Assembly (NCBI GenBank): GCA_016716325.1
Contig: JADJWO010000001.1
Coordinates: forward strand, 1,240,001 to 1,304,000
Direction of reading: 5' to 3'
Origin: Nitrosomonadales bacterium
Lineage (GTDB): Bacteria; Pseudomonadota; Gammaproteobacteria; Burkholderiales; Gallionellaceae
DNA: 64,000 nt
Part shown: in pieces, positions 16,413-23,507 of the stretch
Layout: every line of letters starts with the position of its first letter
Position numbering within the stretch: the stretch's first letter is position 1
Notes under the pieces: generated by a model
Told to the model about the DNA's origin: nothing
Database searches by the model: none
What the model saw: the letters and a program-made list of their open reading frames with translations, nothing else
Position numbers and translations under genes: made by a program

Positions 16413-17755
16413 CGATTTCCTGGCTGGCCGACAAGATCGAGCAGTGGCCGACGGCCAAGCTGGTGCCCTATGCCCGCAACGCCCGGACGCACTCGGATGC
16501 GCAAGTGGCACAGATCGCTGCGTCGATTGCCGAGTTCGGATTCACCAATCCGATCCTGGCCGGTGGCGATGGCATTATCGTGGCCGGGCATGGCCGTCTG
16601 GCTGCGGCCCAGAAACTTGGCATCGCTGTCGTGCCAGTTGTGATCCTTGATCACCTGACACCGACGCAGCGTCGCGCCCTAGTAATCGCGGATAACCGGA
16701 TTGCCGAAAACGCCGGCTGGGACGATGCCATGCTCCAGGTCGAACTGGCCGCACTGCAGGATGACAACTTCGACCTGTCCCTGACCGGCTTCGATGCCGA
16801 TGCCCTGGCCGACCTGCTCGCCGGTGAGGAAACGACCACCGAAGGCGATACCGACGAGGATGCCGTTCCGGAAGACACTGGCCCCGTTGTATCCAGGGCT
16901 GGCGATGTCTGGCTCTGCGGGGAGCACCGCGTGCTCTGCGGGGACTCGACTGATGCCGATGCCTACGCAGCTTTACTGGGCGACGAGATCGCCGACATGG
17001 TATTTACGGATCCGCCGTACAACGTCAATTACGCCAACTCGGCCAAGGACAAGATGCGCGGCAAGGATCGCGCGATCCTCAACGACAACCTGGGCGACGG
17101 GTTCTACGATTTCCTGCTGGCGGCACTGACACCCACCGTGGCGCATTGCCAGGGCGGCATCTACGTGGCCATGTCGTCGAGCGAACTCGACCGATTGCAG
17201 GCAGCGTTCCGTGCGGCGGGCGGCCACTGGTCAACCTTTGTCATCTGGGCTAAGAATACTTTCACCCTGGGGCGTGCCGACTATCAGCGTCAGTACGAAC
17301 CGATTCTCTACGGCTGGCCCGAGGGCGCCGATCGTCACTGGTGCGGCGACCGTGACCAGGGCGATGTCTGGCAGATCAAGAAGCCGCAGAAGAACGATCT
17401 GCACCCGACCATGAAGCCGGTGGAACTGGTGGAACGGGCGATCCGCAATTCGAGCCGGCCGGGCGACGTGGTGCTGGATCCATTCGGTGGGTCGGGCACC
17501 ACGATGATCGCGGCGCATAAGTCGGGCCGCAAGGCGCGGCTGATCGAACTTGATCCGAAGTACGTCGATGTGATCGTTCGCCGCTGGCAGGACTATGCCG
17601 GGGCGAAGGCCATCAGGCTGTCCGATGGCGTGGCATTCGACGCGCTGTCAGTCGGTGGGGAACTCCGGCAGGAGGTCGCCGCTGGTGATGTCGGCGCAGT
17701 AAGTGACGTTGCCGAATTCACCGGGGTCATCGGCGAGGATGACCCCGCCGACTGA
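16409..17755 (+). CDS. ParB-domain adenine methyltransferase (second of tandem pair)
   Basis: 448 residues in ATGA overlap with the first methyltransferase. The same ParB-like front (LVPYARNARTHSD, GHGRLAAAQKLG, ADNRIAENAGWDD) and acidic linker occur, but the catalytic motif is TDPPYNVNY (DPPY at 201-204), typical of N6-adenine enzymes, and the SAM motif is LDPFGGSGTT. The pair therefore looks like an old duplication with split specificity. The last 108 bp overlap an antisense gene (17648-17854). Confidence 0.9.
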   Translation: MTISWLADKIEQWPTAKLVPYARNARTHSDAQVAQIAASIAEFGFTNPILAGGDGIIVAGHGRLAAAQKLGIAVVPVVILDHLTPTQRRALVIADNRIAENAGWDDAMLQVELAALQDDNFDLSLTGFDADALADLLAGEETTTEGDTDEDAVPEDTGPVVSRAGDVWLCGEHRVLCGDSTDADAYAALLGDEIADMVFTDPPYNVNYANSAKDKMRGKDRAILNDNLGDGFYDFLLAALTPTVAHCQGGIYVAMSSSELDRLQAAFRAAGGHWSTFVIWAKNTFTLGRADYQRQYEPILYGWPEGADRHWCGDRDQGDVWQIKKPQKNDLHPTMKPVELVERAIRNSSRPGDVVLDPFGGSGTTMIAAHKSGRKARLIELDPKYVDVIVRRWQDYAGAKAIRLSDGVAFDALSVGGELRQEVAAGDVGAVSDVAEFTGVIGEDDPAD

Positions 17756-17854
17756 CTGGATTGCCACGCCGTACTTGCGAGTGAGCTTGGTCAGTTCGGC
17801 GATGAATTTGTCGTAGTTGGCTTCGAGTTGCGGGGTGGTGACGACGGCGGCCAT
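17648..17854 (-). CDS. Small hypothetical protein, antisense to MTase 3' end
   Basis: 68 residues; the ATG at 17854 follows AAGGAG at good spacing. The first part is helical (PQLEANYDKFIAELTKLTRKYG); then comes VAIQSVGGVILADDPGE. More than half of the gene overlaps the methyltransferase end on the other strand. It lies 10 bp after the gene at 17865 and appears to share its transcript. No family recognised. Confidence 0.65.
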   Translation of the reverse strand: MAAVVTTPQLEANYDKFIAELTKLTRKYGVAIQSVGGVILADDPGEFGNVTYCADITSGDLLPEFPTD

Positions 17855-17864
17855 GGCGATCTCC

Positions 17865-18242
17865 TTACGCTGCTTCGGCTTCGAAGGACTCGTCGGTCAC
17901 TTCGCAGTGGATCACGAAGCCGGTGAGGTAAGGCAGCCCCTTGGGGATGCCGTAGTCCTTGCTGGTCTGGCGGCCAATCGTCCAGCCCATCCACCGCGTT
18001 ACTGCGGCGTCGATGGCCTGCTGGATCGCGTGGCCCCGCAGCATCTCGTTGAGGACGTCGTCCGCAAAGTGGCGTCCGTGGCGGCTGTCGAGGAACAGCC
18101 TGACCGATTCGAGGGGCTGGTAGGTGGCGTTCGAGATCGCGGCCATCGCGATTGGCCAGGCTGCTTCGGCGTTGTCGTTCATCGTGCCAAAAAAGCCCCA
18201 GGTCTCGTTCTGGGTGGCGGGGATGGTTTGCTGGGTGGTCAT
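17865..18242 (-). CDS. Hypothetical prophage accessory protein
   Basis: 125 residues from the ATG at 18242, preceded by AAGGAG. It is rich in tryptophan and aromatic residues in the first half (ETWGFFGTMNDNAEAAWPIA) and ends in acidic and alanine residues. No domain is recognised. A copy of the 31-bp dispersed element ends 36 nt before the start, making this the first gene of a two-gene unit with the small gene at 17648. Confidence 0.7.
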   Translation of the reverse strand: MTTQQTIPATQNETWGFFGTMNDNAEAAWPIAMAAISNATYQPLESVRLFLDSRHGRHFADDVLNEMLRGHAIQQAIDAAVTRWMGWTIGRQTSKDYGIPKGLPYLTGFVIHCEVTDESFEAEAA

Positions 18243-18278
18243 CGTTGTCTCCTTCGGGTTGATCGTTGCGACACCCGT

Positions 18279-18309
18279 ATGAACGCGCTGTTTGATTGAG
18301 AAGCCAAGC
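18279..18309 (-). repeat. 31-bp dispersed element, copy B
   Basis: Sense reading: GCTTGGCTT, 8 nt, AACAGCGCGTTCAT. It is identical over all 31 bases to the copy at 18832-18862, 553 bp away. It ends 36 nt before the start at 18242. Similarity continues into the CGACACCC stretch next to both copies. Confidence 0.85.
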
Positions 18310-18330
18310 TCTTCATCGCAGAAATCTGAA

Positions 18331-18795
18331 TCATTTTTCCGAGGCGATTTGGTCGAGCAATTCCATGGCACCGGCGTCGCAGCACAATGCGATGCGCAGG
18401 GTGCGCAGCGCCTGGTCGATGCTGACTTCGGGCCGGCGATTGTCGAGCATCCAGCGAATCGCGCTGGCCTGGTCGTTGCTGGGTGTCGGCGACTCGATCG
18501 CTACCCCGACGTAACGCCCGTAGCTGCTGCCGGATGGATCGACGTAGAGCGTGGTGCGGCCGGGTGCACTGACTTCGACCACCCGTCGGTGACCATCAGC
18601 ATGGCCGCCACGTCCTGCCAGCCAATCGCGGTCTTCCAACAGAGTGTTGGCGAAGGCGTCGTACTCGGTTGCGGTCAGCTCCTTGCGGAACTCGATCGTG
18701 ATGACCTCGGGCGGTGCACTTGGATCGCTGTTGTGATGAACCTCGTCGATGCTGCAGGGCTTGCGGGTAAAGCGTGCGCGGATGCTGGTGCTCAT
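18331..18795 (-). CDS. Hypothetical prophage accessory protein
   Basis: 154 residues from the ATG at 18795 (GGAGA six nt upstream), rather than the in-frame ATG at 18807, which overlaps that site. It has a basic start (MSTSIRARFTRKP), a middle VITIEFRKELTATEYDAFAN segment, and GRTTLYVDPSGSSYGRYVGV beta-like strands. It is preceded by a dispersed 31-bp element, so it is an independent unit. No family recognised. Confidence 0.7.
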   Translation of the reverse strand: MSTSIRARFTRKPCSIDEVHHNSDPSAPPEVITIEFRKELTATEYDAFANTLLEDRDWLAGRGGHADGHRRVVEVSAPGRTTLYVDPSGSSYGRYVGVAIESPTPSNDQASAIRWMLDNRRPEVSIDQALRTLRIALCCDAGAMELLDQIASEK

Positions 18796-18831
18796 GATGG
18801 TCTCCATTCAGTGGATTGTTTCGACACCCAC

Positions 18832-18862
18832 ATGAACGCGCTGTTTGATTGAGAAGCCAAGC
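18832..18862 (-). repeat. 31-bp dispersed element, copy C
   Basis: Identical to copy B over 31 bases. It ends 36 nt before the start at 18795. Confidence 0.85.
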
Positions 18863-18916
18863 GCATTCTGAATCTTTATTTGGGGGCGGCGGCGCGTGTC
18901 GCCACCCCGGTTCCGG

Positions 18917-19471
18917 TCAGACGATCCGGTAGATGCGCTCGCCGCCTTCGGGCTTCTCGGAGGCAAGGTTGAGCCCGAGTTTTTTCTTGAAGGCACCGGC
19001 AAAGGTGCCGCGTACTGTGTGGGCCTGCCAGCCGGTGGCCGCGCAGATCTGGCTGATGGTGGCGCCCTCGGGACGCTGCAACATCTGGATCACCGTGGCC
19101 TGCTTGCTGTTCTCGCGGGTGCGGGGTTTGCCCTCGACGCCGACCTTGAGCAGGCGTTTTGCCGCGTCCTGCTTTTCTTGCGCCCAGTTGGCCTCAGCCG
19201 CCGACACGGCGGCCTCAACCTCCGGGTCGGGGTGAATGGCCGCCGGCGTCGGTCGTGGGCGCCCCAGGGCGTCGTAGCCCTCGGCAGCAACAAACCAGTC
19301 CTGGCCACCGTTGCTGGTGATCAAGGCTTTGTTGAACAAGCCGGCGATGACTTTTTGCCGGGCCCCGCCCTTGACCCCTTCGGGGAACCAGGTGAGGCGG
19401 CCATCCGGTTGATCGGCCGCGTGGGTCAGAACTTGGTGCTGGGTGTCGGTGAGTTTGCTTGTGGTGGTCAT
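18917..19471 (-). CDS. DUF3489 protein
   Basis: 184 residues from the ATG at 19471. The C-terminal domain (about 110-184) is a clear DUF3489 match: SKQATVIQMLQRPEGATISQ, then ICAATGWQAHTVRGTFAGAF, KKKLGL and GERIYRIV, a winged-helix fold. The N-terminal part (10-70) resembles another HTH repeat with LTDTQHQVLTHAADQPDGRL. DUF3489 proteins are common prophage passengers of unknown role, probably DNA-binding. It lies 28 bp downstream of the gene at 19500 in one unit. Confidence 0.85.
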   Translation of the reverse strand: MTTTSKLTDTQHQVLTHAADQPDGRLTWFPEGVKGGARQKVIAGLFNKALITSNGGQDWFVAAEGYDALGRPRPTPAAIHPDPEVEAAVSAAEANWAQEKQDAAKRLLKVGVEGKPRTRENSKQATVIQMLQRPEGATISQICAATGWQAHTVRGTFAGAFKKKLGLNLASEKPEGGERIYRIV

Positions 19472-19499
19472 GTTGATCTCCGTGTAAGTGGGGTGATGT

Positions 19500-19748
19500 T
19501 CAGTCTTCGAGGACGATGCGCCCGTCCAGCGTGATCCAGAGGCGGGCATCTTCGAGGGTGGCCATTTCGCGCGTTTCGCGACCGGTGGACATCCAGACAC
19601 CGTCCTTGCCCGTGAAGGTGTAGGTCTTGCCGTCATGGACGACCTCGATCGGCTTGCCCTGGTGAAACTCGACTTGGATCTCCATCCAGCCGCGCAGGTG
19701 ATGGTTGGTGTCGATGACTTTGGCCTCGATAGTTTGTTTGCTGTTCAT
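19500..19748 (-). CDS. Small hypothetical prophage protein
   Basis: 82 residues from the ATG at 19748 with GAGGAAG upstream. It is mostly beta-like (WMEIQVEFHQGKPIEVVHDG) and ends acidic (LDGRIVLED). No family recognised. Copy D of the dispersed element ends 33 nt before the start; the DUF3489 gene follows, so the two form a transcription unit divergent from the late operon. Confidence 0.7.
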   Translation of the reverse strand: MNSKQTIEAKVIDTNHHLRGWMEIQVEFHQGKPIEVVHDGKTYTFTGKDGVWMSTGRETREMATLEDARLWITLDGRIVLED

Positions 19749-19781
19749 GCTGTCTTCCTCGTGTGTGGTGATGGTGATTGC

Positions 19782-19812
19782 ATGAACGCGCTGTTCTGGA
19801 GGAAAGCCAAGC
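19782..19812 (-). repeat. 31-bp dispersed element, copy D
   Basis: Same 9-bp and 14-bp flanks as copies B and C; the central 8 bases differ. It ends 33 nt before the start at 19748. It lies in the spacer that also carries the start of the late operon on the + strand. Confidence 0.8.
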
Positions 19813-19860
19813 ACTGAATCGCGACGTTTAAAAGCTTCTGCGATCGGCTTGATGTACATC

Positions 19861-20088
19861 ATGGGTCTGTCGATACGCGCCTACGCCCGCCATCGCGGCG
19901 TCTCTCATGTAGCAGTCAAGAAGGCGATCGATACTGGCCGCATTACGCCGGAGGCAGATGGGACGATTGAACCCAATCGCGCCGATCTCGAATGGGCACA
20001 GAACACCGTGGCGGCCCGGCAAGCCAGCCGCTGCAAAAACAGCTTCGCCGGCAGCGGGGCCGGTTCGCCCGGCAAGTGCTCCGGTTGA
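19861..20088 (+). pseudogene. Terminase small subunit, N-terminal HTH part (frameshifted)
   Basis: 75 codons: MGLSIRAYARHRGVSHVAVK, a turn, and a DLEWAQNT end of the DNA-recognition domain typical of Nu1-like small terminases. After about residue 50 (VAARQASRCK...) the frame drifts into sequence unlike the family and stops at 20088, while the expected Ala/Pro linker continues in the frame one base further on. One surplus base, most simply in the CCC at 20015-20017, would explain it. A programmed +1 shift or an assembly error are the alternatives. Confidence 0.7.
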
Positions 20089-20407
20089 ACCTGTCGCACC
20101 ACCGCTATCCGCTGGCGGCACCTCCTTGTTGCAGGCCAGGACCGTCAACGAGGTCGTCAAGGCGCAGACCAACAAGGTGCGCCTCGCCCAACTCAAGGGT
20201 GACCTGGTTGATCGGTCACAAGCCATCGCCCATGTATTTCGCCTAGCCCGCACGGAGCGTGATGCCTGGCTCAACTGGCCAGCCCGGATTTCGGCCGAGA
20301 TGGCAGCAAAACTGGAAGTCGACGCCCATGAATTGCATGTCGCCCTGGAATCTGCCGTGCGCGATCACCTGATCGAACTCGGTGACATGCGGCCTCGGGT
20401 GGATTGA
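19958..20407 (+). pseudogene. Terminase small subunit, linker and C-terminal part (frameshifted)
   Basis: The frame carries, from about 20018, the A/P/K-rich linker (KPAAAKTASPAAG) and then the helical C-terminal region with ARTVNEVVKAQTNKVRLAQL, a VDRSQAIAHVFRLARTERD block and NWPARISAEMAAKL, as in phage small terminases. The formal ATG at 19958 lies inside the HTH-coding region in another frame and is not a natural start. Its end overlaps the large subunit gene (TGATG). If not rescued by frameshifting, the prophage could not recognise its own DNA for packaging. Confidence 0.7.
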
Positions 20408-22380
20408 TGGAACAGGAAGAGTACGAAGGCGCCCTCGATATCGAGCGTGCCTGGCGGGAGGGGCTTGTCCCGGATCCGCTGCTGTCGGTATCCGAATGGT
20501 CGGACCGGCATCGCATGCTGTCCTCCAAGGCATCGTCAGAACCGGGCCGCTGGCGCACCAGCCGCACGCCGTATCTGAAGGCCATCATGGATTGCCTGTC
20601 GCCGACCTCGCCGGTCGAGCGCGTCGTGTTCATGAAAGCGGCCCAGCTGGGTGCGACCGAGATGGGCAGCAACTGGATCGGCTACGTGATTCATCACGCC
20701 CCGGGTCCAATGATGGCGGTCTGGCCGACCGTGGAAATGGCCAAGCGCAACTCGAAGCAGCGGATCGATCCGCTGATCGATGAATCGTCGATCCTGCGTG
20801 AATTGATCGCGCCAGCCAGGAGTCGCGACTCGGGCAACACGATTCTGGCGAAGGAGTTTCGCGGGGGCGTCCTGGTGATGACCGGAGCGAACAGCGCGGT
20901 GGGTTTGCGCTCGATGCCGGTGCGTTACTTGTTCCTCGACGAGGTCGACGGTTATCCCATCGACGTCGATGGCGAGGGCAATGCGGTGGCGCTGGCCGAG
21001 GCCCGTACCCGGACATTTTCTCGGCGCAAGATTTTCATCGTATCGACACCGACGATTGCCGGTGTCAGCACCATCGAGCGGGAATACGAGGCATCGGACC
21101 AGCGCCGCTACTTCGTGCCGTGTCCGCACTGTGGGCACCGGCAATGGCTGCGCTTCGAGCAACTACGCTGGGAGCGTGGTGAGGATGGCAACTTCCCGGA
21201 TACCGCTGCCTATGTGTGCGAATCCTGTGAGGTGCCGATCCCTGAGCACCACAAGACCTGGATGCTGGAGCACGGCGAGTGGCGGGCCATGGCTGAAGGA
21301 GCCAGTCGTACTGCAGGGTTCCACCTGTCAAGTTTGTACAGCCCGATTGGTTGGCGCAGTTGGAAAGAGGTCGCGGCAGCCTGGGAGAGTGCCATCAGTA
21401 AGGAGGCCGGATCCGCTGCCGCGATCAAGACGTTCAAGAACACCGAACTCGGGGAAACCTGGGTCGAGGAAGGCGAAGCGCCCGACTGGCAGCGCTTGCT
21501 GGAACGCCGCGAGGACTACCGGATCGGGACCATCCCGGTCGGTGGCCTGCTGCTGACCGGCGGTGCCGACGTCCAGAAGGATCGCATCGAAGTCTCGATA
21601 TGGGCCTTCGGCAGAGGCAAGGAGTCCTGGCTGGTCGAGCATCGCGTTTTGATGGGTGACACCGCCCGCGACGAGGTGTGGAAAGCACTGGCCAGCGTGC
21701 TGCGGGAAACTTGGACGCATGAAACCGGCTGCCAGCTTGGACTGGGTCGTCTGGCACTGGATACCGGCTTCGCGACGCAGGAAGCCTATGCGTTTGTCCG
21801 GGGTGCGCGCGACCCGCGTCTGATGGCCGTCAAGGGTGTAGCCCGGGGCGCTGCCCTGGTCGGCACGCCGACCGCTGTCGATGCCACGTCTGGCGGTAAG
21901 AAACTGCGCCGGGGTATCAAGGTGTTCTCGGTGGCCGGCGGCATCGCCAAGCTGGAGTTCTACAACAACCTCCGAAAATCGCCGGAGGTGGCCGAGGACG
22001 GTCTGAAGATCCGCTACCCGGCTGGCTTTGTTCATCTGCCCAAGGTGGATGCCGAGTTCCTGCAGCAACTGTGCGCCGAGCAGTTGATTACCCGGCGCGA
22101 CCGGAACGGCTTCGCCATCCGCGAGTGGCAAAAGATGCGCGAGCGCAACGAGGCACTGGACTGTTACGTCTATGCCCGGGCCGCTGCCGCAGCCTCCGGC
22201 CTCGATCGCTTCGAGGATCGCCACTGGCGAGAACTGGAAAAGCAACTCGGGATCGTTACGACCGATCCCCCTGAATCGTCCGATGTACCCGATGTCGAGG
22301 CCACCCATAGCGGTGGCCTCGCTGTTTCTGGCGTCCGCAAACCCGGCCGTCAATTGATCCGCAGCCGCTGGCTGACATAA
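20407..22380 (+). CDS. Terminase large subunit (GpA family)
   Basis: 657 residues from the ATG at 20407. ATPase region: FMKAAQLGATEMGSNWIG (Walker A-like, about 75-92) and LFLDEVDGYP (Walker B). A zinc-binding part has CPHCGHRQW and YVCESCEVPI (about 237-282). The nuclease half follows (GGADVQKDRIEVS onward). This is lambda gpA architecture: the motor that cuts concatemers at cos sites and packages the head. A 10-bp stem-loop lies in the 3' coding region (22296-22321). Confidence 0.95.
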   Translation: MEQEEYEGALDIERAWREGLVPDPLLSVSEWSDRHRMLSSKASSEPGRWRTSRTPYLKAIMDCLSPTSPVERVVFMKAAQLGATEMGSNWIGYVIHHAPGPMMAVWPTVEMAKRNSKQRIDPLIDESSILRELIAPARSRDSGNTILAKEFRGGVLVMTGANSAVGLRSMPVRYLFLDEVDGYPIDVDGEGNAVALAEARTRTFSRRKIFIVSTPTIAGVSTIEREYEASDQRRYFVPCPHCGHRQWLRFEQLRWERGEDGNFPDTAAYVCESCEVPIPEHHKTWMLEHGEWRAMAEGASRTAGFHLSSLYSPIGWRSWKEVAAAWESAISKEAGSAAAIKTFKNTELGETWVEEGEAPDWQRLLERREDYRIGTIPVGGLLLTGGADVQKDRIEVSIWAFGRGKESWLVEHRVLMGDTARDEVWKALASVLRETWTHETGCQLGLGRLALDTGFATQEAYAFVRGARDPRLMAVKGVARGAALVGTPTAVDATSGGKKLRRGIKVFSVAGGIAKLEFYNNLRKSPEVAEDGLKIRYPAGFVHLPKVDAEFLQQLCAEQLITRRDRNGFAIREWQKMRERNEALDCYVYARAAAAASGLDRFEDRHWRELEKQLGIVTTDPPESSDVPDVEATHSGGLAVSGVRKPGRQLIRSRWLT

Positions 22381-22392
22381 CAGGAGTAACCC

Positions 22393-22884
22393 ATGAGCTT
22401 GCAAACCCAACTCAATAGCTTTGTCCTCCGCGTTGCCGAGGAATTCAATACCGTCAAAGGCCGCACCGGCACCCTGACGGCCCTGACCACGACAGACAAG
22501 TCGAGTCTTGTCGCCGCCATCAACGAACTCAAGGCCGCGATTGTCACGGCGGTCATGATCGATGACCTGCAGGTGTCGACCACGACGACCTATTCGTCGA
22601 ACAAGGTGGTCACCTTGCTCGATGCCCTCAAGGCGGACATCCTGGGTGGTGCCGACCCGGCCTACGACACGCTGCTGGAACTCCAGCAGGCCTTGCAGAA
22701 CGATCAGTCCGGTATCGCCGCTCTGACATCGGCTATCGACAAGCGCGTCCGCTTCGATGCTGCGCAGACGCTCACCGTCCTGGAGCAGCAGCAGGCCAGG
22801 ACCAACATCGGTGCGGTGGCTGCCACTGATATTGGCGACGTCGCGACCGACTTTGTCGCGATCTTCGAAGCCGCCCTGGTGTAA
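22393..22884 (+). CDS. Tail-fibre-like structural protein
   Basis: 163 residues with CAGGAG before the ATG at 22393. The sequence TGTLTALTTTDKSSLVAAIN and the later ADPAYDTLLELQQALQNDQS, QARTNIGA repeats are typical of phage tail-fibre shaft modules, here without receptor-binding domain. Its place between terminase and portal is unusual, since fibre genes normally lie after the tail tip genes. It forms a pair with the next gene. Confidence 0.72.
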   Translation: MSLQTQLNSFVLRVAEEFNTVKGRTGTLTALTTTDKSSLVAAINELKAAIVTAVMIDDLQVSTTTTYSSNKVVTLLDALKADILGGADPAYDTLLELQQALQNDQSGIAALTSAIDKRVRFDAAQTLTVLEQQQARTNIGAVAATDIGDVATDFVAIFEAALV

Positions 22885-22887
22885 GGC

Positions 22888-23280
22888 ATGAGCCTCGCAT
22901 CGCAACTCTCTGCGCTGGCCAGCCGCATCGGCAACGAGATCAAGGGGCTGATCCGTCCCGATCACCCCGGACTCGCGCGTGCCTGGGTCAACTTCGGCTA
23001 CGCGAATGGATCGGTGCAACTACGTGCCGCCCACAACGTGGCGTCCGTGACCCGTCTGGCCACTGGCCGATACCGCATCGCTTTTGAGACCGCGATGCCC
23101 GATACGGGGTACTGCTGGGTGGCCACCGGGCGCAGCAATACGAACAGCGGCACCGTTCGCTTCGCTGCTGCTCGCGGCACTGCCGACAACAAGGTGGAGG
23201 CCGGGCTGGAGATCGTCTGTACGTCCTCGTCGGGGTCGCTGGCCGACTCCCCCGAGATCAGCCTGGTGGTATTCCGGTGA
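22888..23280 (+). CDS. Tail-fibre C-terminal-type domain protein
   Basis: 130 residues. From residue 25 it matches the domain usually found at tail-fibre ends: ARAWVNFGYANGSVQLRAAH, NVASVTRLATGRYRIAF and TAMPDTGYCWVATG. The N-terminus (MSLASQLSALASRIGNEIKG) resembles that of the preceding protein, so the two may assemble together or derive from a split fibre gene. It could serve as a head fibre or decoration. Coupled to gpW-like gene by GTGA overlap. Confidence 0.72.
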   Translation: MSLASQLSALASRIGNEIKGLIRPDHPGLARAWVNFGYANGSVQLRAAHNVASVTRLATGRYRIAFETAMPDTGYCWVATGRSNTNSGTVRFAAARGTADNKVEAGLEIVCTSSSGSLADSPEISLVVFR

Positions 23281-23507
23281 GCACGCCGACCTACACCGAG
23301 GCGCAACTGCAGGCCCTGCGCGATGCACTGGCCAAGGGCGAGAAGCGCGTGACCTTCGGCGACAAGACCGTCGAATACCGTTCGATCGATGAGCTTACGG
23401 CCGCGATTCATGAGGTCGAAGTGGCGTTGCACAAGGATGCCGTGACGACCGGACTGATTCCGCGTGCCGCCCGGCAGATCCGCATCACCACGGCGAAGGG
23501 GTTCTGA
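23277..23507 (+). CDS. Head-tail joining protein, gpW-like
   Basis: 76 residues from a GTG overlapping the previous stop. A helical hairpin with a short beta turn (QLQALRDALAKGEKRVTFGD, KTVEYRSIDELTAAIHEVE) fits lambda gpW, which closes the filled head and forms the platform for tail attachment. Its place directly before the portal is as in lambda. Confidence 0.85.
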   Translation: MSTPTYTEAQLQALRDALAKGEKRVTFGDKTVEYRSIDELTAAIHEVEVALHKDAVTTGLIPRAARQIRITTAKGF

